From assembly GCF_003967355.1 (NCBI RefSeq), contig NZ_BIFH01000023.1, positions 261,131-319,805 on the forward strand: a stretch of DNA of 58,675 nucleotides, written 5' to 3'. Both the position numbers and the translations under genes were made by a program. This document shows positions 51,836 to 58,675 of the stretch, piece after piece. Position 1 is the stretch's first letter. Each line of letters starts with the position of its first letter. The notes under the pieces were generated by a model that worked only from the letters and a program-made list of their open reading frames with translations, was not told the DNA's origin and did no database searches. This stretch comes from Embleya hyalina. Lineage in GTDB: Bacteria > Actinomycetota > Actinomycetes > Streptomycetales > Streptomycetaceae.

Positions 51836-54037
51836 ATGGCCAAGCAGCCGGCGACCGTTCGCGTCGCACGATGGAGCGCCACCCACCCGTGGCGGGCGAT
51901 CACGATGTGGATCGCCTTCGTCGCCATCTGCCTGGTCGTCGGCGGCGCGGCGGGTACCGAGAAGACCACCAAGGCCGACATGCGCACCGGCCAGTCCGGC
52001 CGGGCCGACGCGATCGCCAAGCAGTACGGCCTGGACGGCGCGGCGAGCGAGAACGTGCTGATCACCGCGAAGAGCGGCGCGCTGGACCGGACCGCGGCGA
52101 ACAAGATCGCGGCCGAGGTCACCACCAAGCTGAAGGCACTGCCCGAGGTCGCCGAGGTCTCCGAGCCGATCCCGGCCACGAACGGCAAGGCGCTCCTTGT
52201 GCCGCTCACCATGAAGGGTGACGCCGAGAAGGCCAAGGACCACATCGACCCGTTGCTGAAGGCGACGGCGAGCGTCCAGAAGGAACACCCCGACCTGCGG
52301 GTCGAGGAGATCGGTGACGCCTCGCTCGGCAAGGGCATCCAGGACCAGATCGCCGAGGACCTCGGCAAAGCCGAACTGTTCAGCCTGCCGATCACGTTGG
52401 TCATTTTGATGGTCGCGTTCGGCGCGATGATCGCCGCCGCGGTGCCGGTGCTGCTGGCCATCTCCGCGGTGGGCGCCTCGATCGGCCTGTACGGCCTCGC
52501 CTCCACGGTCTTCCCCGACGCGGGCTCGGTGTCCAGCATCATCCTGATGATGGGCATGGCGGTCGGCGTCGACTACTCGCTCTTCTACGTCAAGCGCGAG
52601 CGTGAGGAGCGGGCCAAGGGCCGCGGCCGGATCGACGCGATCGAGATCGCCGCCGCCACCTCCGGACACGCCGTGGTGGTCTCCGCGATCGCGGTGATCG
52701 TCTCGATGGCCGGCATGTACATCGCCGACGACGCGATCTTCTCCAGCCTGGCCACCGGCGGCATCATCGTGGTCGCGGTCGCCATGGTCGGCTCGCTCAC
52801 CGTGCTGCCCGCGCTGCTCGCCAAGCTGGGCAACAAGATCGACCGGCCCCGGGTGCCGATCCTGTGGCGGCTGACCGCCCGCGCGGACCGCGAGCCGCGT
52901 GTGTGGAAGGCCATGCTGCGCCCGGCGCTGAACCACCCCAAGACCACTTTGCTCGTGTCGGTGATCGCCCTCGGCGCGCTGGCCCTGCCGACCTTCGACA
53001 TGAAGCTGCAGAACACCTCCGACGACGACTTCCCCCGCTCGATGGCCACGATGCAGACCTACGACCGGATGACCGAGGCCTACCCGAGCAAGCACAGCCC
53101 GTACAACCTGATCGCCCTCGCCCCGGCCGGCAAGGAGAAGGAGACCCGCGCCGCGCTGGACAAGGCGATCGCGCAGACCCGCACCAACCCGCTGTTCGCC
53201 AAGGACCCGGTCGAGGTGCTGGTCTCCGAGGACGGCCGCGCGTTCAAGGCCGACGTGATCGTGCCGCACATCTCCAGCTCCAAGGAAGCCAAGACGGCGT
53301 TGAAGCAACTGCGCTCGAGCGTGCTGCCGAACACCGTCGGCACGGTGGCGGGCGCCGAGTTCGCGGTCTCCGGTGAGACGGCGCTGAACAAGGACTTCGC
53401 CGACCACGTGCAGGACAAGCTGCCGCTGGTGATCGGCTTCGTGCTGCTGCTGACCTTCGTGATGATGTCGGTGACGTTCCGCTCGGTGGTGGTCGCGCTC
53501 ACCGCGATCGCGATCAACCTGCTCTCCGCGCTGGCCTCCTTCGGCTTCCTGGTCGTGGTCTTCCAGCACACCTGGGCCGAGAAGTACCTGGACTTCCACT
53601 CCAGCGGCGCGATCATCTCCTGGTTGCCGCTGTTCCTGTTCGTGGTCCTGTTCGGCCTGTCGATGGACTACCACGTCTTCGTGGTCAGCCGGATCCGCGA
53701 GGCGGCCATGCAGGGGATGTCCACCAAGGCGGCGGTCGAGCGCGGCATCACCAGCTCGGCCGGCGTGATCACCAGCGCGGCGATCGTGATGGTCTCGGTC
53801 TTCGGGGTCTTCGGCACGCTGAGCATGCTCGACATGAAGCAGATGGGCGTCGGCCTGGCCGCCGCGGTCCTGATCGACGCGATCGTGGTCCGGATCGTGA
53901 TCCTGCCCTCGCTGATGACCATCCTGGGCCGCGCCAACTGGTGGCCCAGCCGCGTCCCCCGCGTCCAGGCCCCCCAGCAGTACGTCCCGCAGCGCCCGTC
54001 CACCTACGAGCCCCAGGTGTACCAGCAGCGCTACTGA
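51836..54037 (+). CDS. MmpL-family RND-type transporter
   Basis: A 733-residue MMPL protein with 11-12 membrane helices and two large extracytoplasmic loops. The paired GMAVGVDYSLFYVKREREE and FGLSMDYHVFVVSRIREA motifs lie in the two helix bundles. The Pro/Gln/Tyr-rich C-terminal tail (last 35 residues) is disordered. It has its own promoter region with an inverted repeat, and a strong terminator at each end. It could export a lipid or steroid by-product. It carries no catabolic operator, so co-regulation is not implied. Confidence 0.88.
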   Translation: MAKQPATVRVARWSATHPWRAITMWIAFVAICLVVGGAAGTEKTTKADMRTGQSGRADAIAKQYGLDGAASENVLITAKSGALDRTAANKIAAEVTTKLKALPEVAEVSEPIPATNGKALLVPLTMKGDAEKAKDHIDPLLKATASVQKEHPDLRVEEIGDASLGKGIQDQIAEDLGKAELFSLPITLVILMVAFGAMIAAAVPVLLAISAVGASIGLYGLASTVFPDAGSVSSIILMMGMAVGVDYSLFYVKREREERAKGRGRIDAIEIAAATSGHAVVVSAIAVIVSMAGMYIADDAIFSSLATGGIIVVAVAMVGSLTVLPALLAKLGNKIDRPRVPILWRLTARADREPRVWKAMLRPALNHPKTTLLVSVIALGALALPTFDMKLQNTSDDDFPRSMATMQTYDRMTEAYPSKHSPYNLIALAPAGKEKETRAALDKAIAQTRTNPLFAKDPVEVLVSEDGRAFKADVIVPHISSSKEAKTALKQLRSSVLPNTVGTVAGAEFAVSGETALNKDFADHVQDKLPLVIGFVLLLTFVMMSVTFRSVVVALTAIAINLLSALASFGFLVVVFQHTWAEKYLDFHSSGAIISWLPLFLFVVLFGLSMDYHVFVVSRIREAAMQGMSTKAAVERGITSSAGVITSAAIVMVSVFGVFGTLSMLDMKQMGVGLAAAVLIDAIVVRIVILPSLMTILGRANWWPSRVPRVQAPQQYVPQRPSTYEPQVYQQRY

Positions 54038-54059
54038 TCGCCAGGCGCTTCCCGCGAAC

Positions 54060-54103
54060 CCCGAAGGGCGCGAGTACCGGACCCGGTACTCGCGCCCTTC
54101 GGG
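54060..54103. terminator. Bidirectional 21-bp hairpin terminator
   Basis: A perfect 21-bp stem (54060-54080 with 54083-54103) and a 2-base loop between the convergent mmpL-type and fadA6 genes. Confidence 0.85.
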
Positions 54104-54120
54104 TTCGTCGTGCCCGGGGC

Positions 54121-55287
54121 TCAGCCCAGGCGTTCGATGATGGTGACGTTGGCCTGGCCGCCGCCCTCGCACATGGTCTGCAGGCCGTAGCGGCCTCCGG
54201 TGCGCTCCAGGTGGTGGAGCAGGGTGGTCATCAGGCGGGCGCCGGTGGCGCCGAGCGGGTGGCCGAGGGCGATCGCGCCGCCGTTGGGGTTGACCTTCTC
54301 GTGCGGCGCCTTGATGTCCTTCATCCAGGACAGCACCACCGGGGCGAACGCCTCGTTGATCTCGACCGCGTCGATGTCGTCGATGCCCAGGCCGCACCTG
54401 GCGAAGGCGTACTCCGTGGCCGGGATCGGCGCGGACAACATCTCGATCGGGGACGCGCCGCGCACGCTCATGTGGTGGATCCGGGCGCGCGGGGTGAGGC
54501 CGTGCCGCTTCAGCGCCCGCTCCGAGACGATCAGCAGCGCCGCCGCGCCGTCGGAGATCTGCGACGCGACGGCGGCGGTCATCCGGCCGCCCTCCATCAG
54601 CACCTTCAGCTCCGCCATCTTCTCCAGGGTGGTGCCCCGGCGCGGCGGCTCGTCGACCGAGACCACGGTGCCGTCCACGTCGATCGGCGCGATCTCCTTC
54701 TCGAACCACCCGTTGTCGATCGCGTGGATCGCCCGCTCGTGCGACGCGAGCGCGAAGTGCTCCATCTCCTCGCGGGAGATGTCCCAGCGCTTCGCGATCA
54801 GCTCGGCGCCGTGGAACTGGTCGACCGGCTCGTCGCCGTAGCGCGCCACCCAGCCCTTGGAGCCGGAGAACGGGTCGGTGAAGCCGAGCGGCTTCGCCGA
54901 GGTCATCGCCGCGCCGATGGGGATCTGGTTCATGTTCTGCACGCCGCCGGCGATCACCACGTCCTGGGTGCCGGAGAGCACACCCTGCGCGGCGAAGTGG
55001 ATCGCCTGCTGCGAGGAGCCGCACTGCCGGTCGATGGTGACCCCGGGCACCGCCTCGCTGTAGCCGGCGGCGAGCCACGCGGTACGGGCGATGTCGCCCG
55101 CCTGCGGGCCGATGGTGTCCACGCAGCCGAAGACCACGTCCTCGACCACGTCGGGGTCGATGCCGCTGCGCTCGACCAGCGCGGTGAGCGCGTGCGCGCC
55201 CAGATCGGCCGGATGCACCCCGGACAGGCTGCCCTTCTTGCGACCGACCGGCGTACGGACCGCGTCGACGATGTATGCCTCGGCCAC
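54121..55287 (-). CDS. fadA6: FadA6-like acetyl-CoA acetyltransferase (thiolase)
   Basis: A 388-residue thiolase. The nucleophile is Cys89 in DRQCGSSQQA, with His343 (GHPLGATGA) and Cys373 (CEGGGQAN) completing the active site. AGGVQNMNQIPIGAAMT, DISREEMEHFALASHERA and INEAFAPVVLSWMKDIKA match M. tuberculosis FadA6 (Rv3556c) from memory. It cleaves a 3-oxoacyl-CoA from the steroid C/D remnant. It is divergent from the fadE31-like gene across the operator at 55393. Confidence 0.9.
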   Translation of the reverse strand: MAEAYIVDAVRTPVGRKKGSLSGVHPADLGAHALTALVERSGIDPDVVEDVVFGCVDTIGPQAGDIARTAWLAAGYSEAVPGVTIDRQCGSSQQAIHFAAQGVLSGTQDVVIAGGVQNMNQIPIGAAMTSAKPLGFTDPFSGSKGWVARYGDEPVDQFHGAELIAKRWDISREEMEHFALASHERAIHAIDNGWFEKEIAPIDVDGTVVSVDEPPRRGTTLEKMAELKVLMEGGRMTAAVASQISDGAAALLIVSERALKRHGLTPRARIHHMSVRGASPIEMLSAPIPATEYAFARCGLGIDDIDAVEINEAFAPVVLSWMKDIKAPHEKVNPNGGAIALGHPLGATGARLMTTLLHHLERTGGRYGLQTMCEGGGQANVTIIERLG

Positions 55288-55392
55288 TGGGGCCTCCTTT
55301 GATCCTCGTTGTTTCCACGGACGACCTGCCTCGGTCCGCGTGTCCGATCACACGCCGCGCACGCTGTCGCCACACCGCGTACAGCAGCTAAC

Positions 55393-55407
55393 CTGACGAC
55401 CCGTCAG
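55393..55407. promoter_or_regulatory. CTGAC-N5-GTCAG operator (site 9)
   Basis: CTGACGACCCGTCAG, perfect half-sites, between divergent fadA6 (105 bases) and fadE31 (72 bases). AAC and GTT flank it symmetrically. Confidence 0.8.
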
Positions 55408-55479
55408 TTATGCTACCCGTGTCCGACCGGGTTTCGACCTGTGTGTCCTCGGTCTCACACCCGTCGAGGGAGTCGCCCA

Positions 55480-56622
55480 GTGGATCTCGAATTCACCGAG
55501 CAGGAGCAGGAGTTCCGCCGGGAGGCGCGCGCGTGGCTGACCGCCAACGTGCCCGCCGAGCCACTGCCGTCGATGGACACCCGCGAGGGCTTCCTGGCCC
55601 ACCGCGCGTGGGAGCGCAAGCTCTTCGACGCGCGCTGGGCGGTGGTGTCCTGGCCCCGGGAGTACGGCGGCCGCGAGGCGGGTCTGACCGAGTGGCTGAT
55701 CTTCGAGGAGGAGTACTACCGCGCCGGTGCCCCCGGCCGGGTCAGCCAGAACGGCATCTTCCTGTTCGCCCCGACGCTCTTCGAGTTCGGCACCCGGGAG
55801 CAGCAGGACCGCTACCTGCCCGCGATGGCCGCGGGCGAGGAGATCTGGGTCCAGGGCTGGTCCGAACCCGAGGCCGGGTCCGACCTGGCCAACGTGCGCT
55901 CGCGCGCGGAGCGGGACGAGGAGCGCGGCGGCTGGCGGCTCAGCGGCCAGAAGATCTGGAGCTCGCGCGGTACCTACGGACACCGCCTGTTCGGCCTGTT
56001 CCGTACCGACCCCGGCGCGCAGCGGCACCGCGGGCTGACCTACTTCATGGTCGACCTCGCCGCCGAGGGCGTGACGGTGCGACCGATCCCGCAGCTCGAC
56101 GGCGAGCCGGGCTTCGCCGAGGTCTTCCTGGACGACGTCTTCGTCCCCGACGCCGACGTGCTCGGCGGGGTGGACGAGGGCTGGAAGATCATGATCGCCA
56201 CCACCGGCAGCGAGCGCGGGCTCAACCTGCGCAGCCCGGGCCGCTTCGTGGCGCCGGCGAACCGGCTGATCGAGCTGTACCGGCGTGACCCGCGCCCGGC
56301 CGAGCGGGACGCGGTGGTGCGGGCCTGGATGGACGCCGACGCGTACCGGCTGTTCACCTTCGGCACGGTCACCAAGCTCCAGGCGGGCGGCGCGATCGGC
56401 GCCGACTCCTCGATCAACAAGGTCTTCTGGTCCGAGATGGACGTCGAGCTGCACGCGACCGCGCTGCGCCTGCTCGGCGAGGCGGGCGAGCTGGACGACG
56501 GCGACGGCGGCTGGCTGGACGGCTTCCTGTTCGCACTCGGCGGGCCGATCTACGCCGGCACCAACGAGATCCAGCGCAACACGATCGCCGAGCGCATCCT
56601 CGGCCTGCCCCGAGCGAAGTAG
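55480..56622 (+). CDS. fadE31: FadE31-like acyl-CoA dehydrogenase
   Basis: A 380-residue acyl-CoA dehydrogenase. PLPSMDTREGFLAHRAWE, FEEEYYRAGAPGRVSQNGIF, WSEPEAGSDLANVRS and FALGGPIYAGTNEIQRNTIA match M. tuberculosis FadE31 from memory. The GTG at 55480 gives the family N-terminus VDLEFTEQEQEF; earlier codons have no ribosome binding site. A shorter dehydrogenase follows 13 bases later, as FadE32 does in mycobacteria, and the two probably form a heterotetramer acting late in C/D ring breakdown. Confidence 0.88.
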   Translation: MDLEFTEQEQEFRREARAWLTANVPAEPLPSMDTREGFLAHRAWERKLFDARWAVVSWPREYGGREAGLTEWLIFEEEYYRAGAPGRVSQNGIFLFAPTLFEFGTREQQDRYLPAMAAGEEIWVQGWSEPEAGSDLANVRSRAERDEERGGWRLSGQKIWSSRGTYGHRLFGLFRTDPGAQRHRGLTYFMVDLAAEGVTVRPIPQLDGEPGFAEVFLDDVFVPDADVLGGVDEGWKIMIATTGSERGLNLRSPGRFVAPANRLIELYRRDPRPAERDAVVRAWMDADAYRLFTFGTVTKLQAGGAIGADSSINKVFWSEMDVELHATALRLLGEAGELDDGDGGWLDGFLFALGGPIYAGTNEIQRNTIAERILGLPRAK

Positions 56623-56635
56623 AAGGGTCCCGACG

Positions 56636-57664
56636 ATGCGCCTCGCATACACCGAAGACCAGGAACTGTTCCGCGACACGGTCCGCGACTTCCTCGCCGA
56701 CCGGTGCACCACGGCCGACGTGCGCGCAGCGTGGGCCGCCGACACCGCGATCTCCGCGCGCTGGGTCGAACTCGCCAAGGTCGGCGTGACCGGCATCGTG
56801 ATCCCGGAGGAGCACGACGGCCTGGGCATGGGCGACGAGGAACTGGCCGCCGTGCTGGTCGAGGCCGGCCGGGCCGCGCTGCCCGAGCCGCTGCTGGAAT
56901 CGGCGGTCGCGGCCGGCCTGCTGGCCGAGTTCGCGCCCGACGCCGGGTGGTTGGCCGAGATCGCGGCCGGTCGGGCGGCGGCCTCCGTGCTGCTGCCCGG
57001 GCAGCGCCTCGCGGTCGAGGCCGCGGCCGCCGACGTCCTGGTGATCGGCCTGGCCGACGGCGACCTGCACGTGGCGACGCCGGCCGACTGCGTACTGACC
57101 GCGCGGCGCTCGGTCGACCGCAGCCGCAAGCTCTTCACGGTCGACTTCACGCCGACCGCGCGGACCCTGGTGGCCTCGGACACCCGGCGGGCGCTGGCCC
57201 GCGCGGCGGATCGGGGCGCGCTCGGCGCCGCGGCGCAACTGCTCGGCCTGACCCGGCGGATGCTGGACATCACCGTCGAGTACGCCAAACAGCGGGTCCA
57301 GCGCGGTGTGCCGATCGGTTCGCACCAGTCGGTCCAGCACCACCTGGCCAATGTGCTGATCAAATTGGAGTTCGCCCGCCCGGTGGTGCTGCGCGCGGCC
57401 TACTCGCTGGCCCGCGACCTGCCCTCGGCGGGCCGCGACGTGTCGATGGCGAAGATCTACGCGGGCGAGGCGGCCGACCTCGCGGCCCGCAACTGCCTCC
57501 AGGTGCACGGCGCGATCGGCTACACCGAGGAACACGACCTGCAACTGTTCATGAAGCGTGCCTGGGCGCTGGGTACCGCGTGGGGCGACGCGGGCGTACA
57601 CCGCGACCGGATCGCGGCGGACCTGCTCGGCGACGCGCCGGCCCCGCCCACACCCGCGTTCTGA
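56636..57664 (+). CDS. Short acyl-CoA dehydrogenase subunit (FadE32/FadE33-like)
   Basis: A 342-residue acyl-CoA dehydrogenase with a reduced middle domain. The N-terminus MRLAYTEDQELFRDTV and the C-terminal blocks EYAKQRVQRGVPIGSHQSVQ and QVHGAIGYTEEHDLQLFMKR are present. Members of this size in steroid gene clusters are partner subunits of alpha2beta2 dehydrogenases. Order and spacing after the fadE31-like gene support that. Whether it matches FadE32 or FadE33 cannot be settled by eye. Confidence 0.82.
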   Translation: MRLAYTEDQELFRDTVRDFLADRCTTADVRAAWAADTAISARWVELAKVGVTGIVIPEEHDGLGMGDEELAAVLVEAGRAALPEPLLESAVAAGLLAEFAPDAGWLAEIAAGRAAASVLLPGQRLAVEAAAADVLVIGLADGDLHVATPADCVLTARRSVDRSRKLFTVDFTPTARTLVASDTRRALARAADRGALGAAAQLLGLTRRMLDITVEYAKQRVQRGVPIGSHQSVQHHLANVLIKLEFARPVVLRAAYSLARDLPSAGRDVSMAKIYAGEAADLAARNCLQVHGAIGYTEEHDLQLFMKRAWALGTAWGDAGVHRDRIAADLLGDAPAPPTPAF

Positions 57665-57711
57665 CCCGCCCCGTTGGACTGACGACGTATCAGGCGGCCG
57701 TCGTCACGCGC

Positions 57712-57747
57712 GAACGCCCCCGGTTCCTCGGTGAATCGGGGGCATTC
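57712..57747. terminator. Hairpin between convergent genes
   Basis: A 15-bp stem with two imperfect positions (57712-57726 with 57733-57747), between the short fadE (+) and the enoyl-CoA hydratase (-). Confidence 0.65.
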
Positions 57748-57788
57748 GTGTTCCCGGGGCGGTGGTGGCGTCCCCGGACCACGCGGCC

Positions 57789-58565
57789 TCAGCGCACCCG
57801 GAACTCCTTGCTGCGGCCCTGGAACAGGCCCGCCTGCTCGGACCAGTCCAGGTTGCCCAGTTCGATCAGGTGCGGGGCCATGGTGAGGGCCTGCGCGCGG
57901 GTGAGGTCGCGGGCCGCCCAGATCGCGCGGATCGAACCCTGGACGCCGTGCGGGGGGTAGGAGGCGATGGTCTCGGCGGCCCAGCGGGCGGTGTCGAGCA
58001 GGTCGGCGGCGGGGACCACCTGCGACACCAGGCCCGTCTCGTAGGCCCGCTCGGCGCTCATCCGCTCGGCGTTGCCGAGCAGGGTGAGCCGCATGACCTC
58101 GCCGAGCGGCATGCGCTGCGCCAGGTGCATCGACTCGAACCCGGACACCATGCCGTACGTGGTGTGCGGGTCGAAGAACGTCGCCCCCTCCGCCGCGATC
58201 GCGAACTCGCACTCGCCCAGCAGGTAGAACGCGCCGCCGCAGGCCATCCCGTTGACCGCGACGATCACCGGCTTCCACAGGTCGGAGAACTTCGGGCCGA
58301 CCCGGAGCATCGGGTCGTCCATCATGTACGGCGACGACGGCTGCGGGATGTCCACACCGCGGTCGATGCCCGTGCAGAACGCCTTGTCGCCCGCGCCGGT
58401 GAGCACCACGCAGCGCACCTCGTCGTCGTGCCGCAGGTCGCGCCACAACGCGTGCAACTCGTCGATCATGGTGATGTCGAACGCGTTGTGCCGGTCCGGG
58501 CGGTTCAACGTCACCCACGCGACGCCGTTTTCCTGCTCGTAGCCCAGCGTCTCGAACTTGCGCAT
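57789..58565 (-). CDS. Enoyl-CoA hydratase (crotonase fold)
   Basis: A 258-residue crotonase-fold protein with oxyanion-hole segments KAFCTGIDRGVD and AVNGMACGGAFYLLGECEFA. The substrate pocket sequence PHTTYGMVSGFESMHL differs from standard short-chain hydratases, so a bulky substrate is likely. The start ATG has GAAGG 6 bases upstream. The operator at 58651 lies 85 bases upstream, placing it in the catabolic regulon. A gene upstream, beyond the window, may be divergent from it. Confidence 0.88.
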   Translation of the reverse strand: MRKFETLGYEQENGVAWVTLNRPDRHNAFDITMIDELHALWRDLRHDDEVRCVVLTGAGDKAFCTGIDRGVDIPQPSSPYMMDDPMLRVGPKFSDLWKPVIVAVNGMACGGAFYLLGECEFAIAAEGATFFDPHTTYGMVSGFESMHLAQRMPLGEVMRLTLLGNAERMSAERAYETGLVSQVVPAADLLDTARWAAETIASYPPHGVQGSIRAIWAARDLTRAQALTMAPHLIELGNLDWSEQAGLFQGRSKEFRVR

Positions 58566-58650
58566 AGTCAGCCTTCAATCATCGGTCGCCACCGCTTCGC
58601 GGTGGTGTGCGTCTCGATCGCCGCGATGCCGCTTCCCTCGCCGCCATGAT

Positions 58651-58665
58651 CTGACGTACCGTCAG
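58651..58665. promoter_or_regulatory. CTGAC-N5-GTCAG operator (site 10)
   Basis: CTGACGTACCGTCAG, perfect half-sites, 85 bases upstream of the enoyl-CoA hydratase start and 10 bases from the window end. A further regulon gene may start just outside. Confidence 0.75.
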
Positions 58666-58675
58666 GTTCAATCAA

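Noticed and set aside
51797-55375. A 1192-codon minus-strand open frame opposite mmpL and fadA6
   Set aside because: His/Arg/Gly-rich shadow of two well-supported genes; it also crosses the terminator at 54060.

Overview
The window is very GC-rich actinobacterial DNA, most like a Streptomycetales soil actinomycete. The signs are strong third-position GC, many GTG and TTG starts, frequent 4-base stop/start overlaps, a DUF5753-HTH/DUF397/ATPase regulatory trio, actinobacterial MMPL proteins, and the Streptomyces-type CCTCAAACGCCGG repeat. No rRNA or tRNA gene and no CRISPR array was seen.

The main content is a dispersed acyl-CoA catabolic regulon that closely matches the late (ring C/D) steroid degradation genes of Mycobacterium tuberculosis, judged from remembered sequences and not from an alignment. 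The core is echA20-ipdA-ipdB-ipdC (48054-51593), with an SDR and a TetR regulator divergent to it (46381-47839). Around it lie fadA6 (54121-55287), a fadE31-like gene with a short partner (55480-57664), an enoyl-CoA hydratase (57789-58565), a Rv3548c-like SDR with fadE30 and ipdF (19599-22604), and an operon of two acyl-CoA dehydrogenases, two MaoC-type hydratases and an alpha-methylacyl-CoA racemase-like protein (14289-18796). Further members are a cyclase-family hydrolase (22940), a zinc alcohol dehydrogenase (26856), an HsaB-like flavin reductase (38377), an enoyl-CoA hydratase (39121), an ADP-forming acyl-CoA synthetase (40422), and a divergent AMP-ligase/acyl-CoA dehydrogenase pair (42839-45780).

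The most striking observation is a palindrome, CTGAC-N5-GTCAG. It occurs ten times, exact in seven and with one mismatch in three, and every copy lies upstream of one of these catabolic units. One copy lies between the echA20-ipdABC operon and the operon carrying the only TetR gene in the window. This suggests a local, autoregulated TetR regulon whose operator differs from the known KstR and KstR2 boxes.

Region by region: 1-4750 holds a decayed IS5-type transposase, an Im9-like immunity gene, a methyltransferase, an MMPL transporter and its likely ArsR regulator. 4800-14221 is mixed accessory DNA (lipoproteins, SDR, DUF4419, AraC, RibD-like, GNAT, P-loop kinase, S66 peptidase) and includes 1.5 kb of gene-free DNA built from a large inverted repeat. 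14289-27923 is catabolic, broken by a HigBA-type toxin-antitoxin pair and an LRV-repeat protein. 28108-30250 is a three-gene overlapping operon that looks like a WXG100-type protein, a large secreted effector and a membrane (possibly immunity) protein. 30385-38313 holds MarR, an ABC exporter, DinB, the HTH/DUF397/ATPase trio and a DUF485-acetate-type symporter pair. 38377-58675 is the main catabolic block, with two tandem-repeat arrays (about 65 bp period) and an MmpL transporter.
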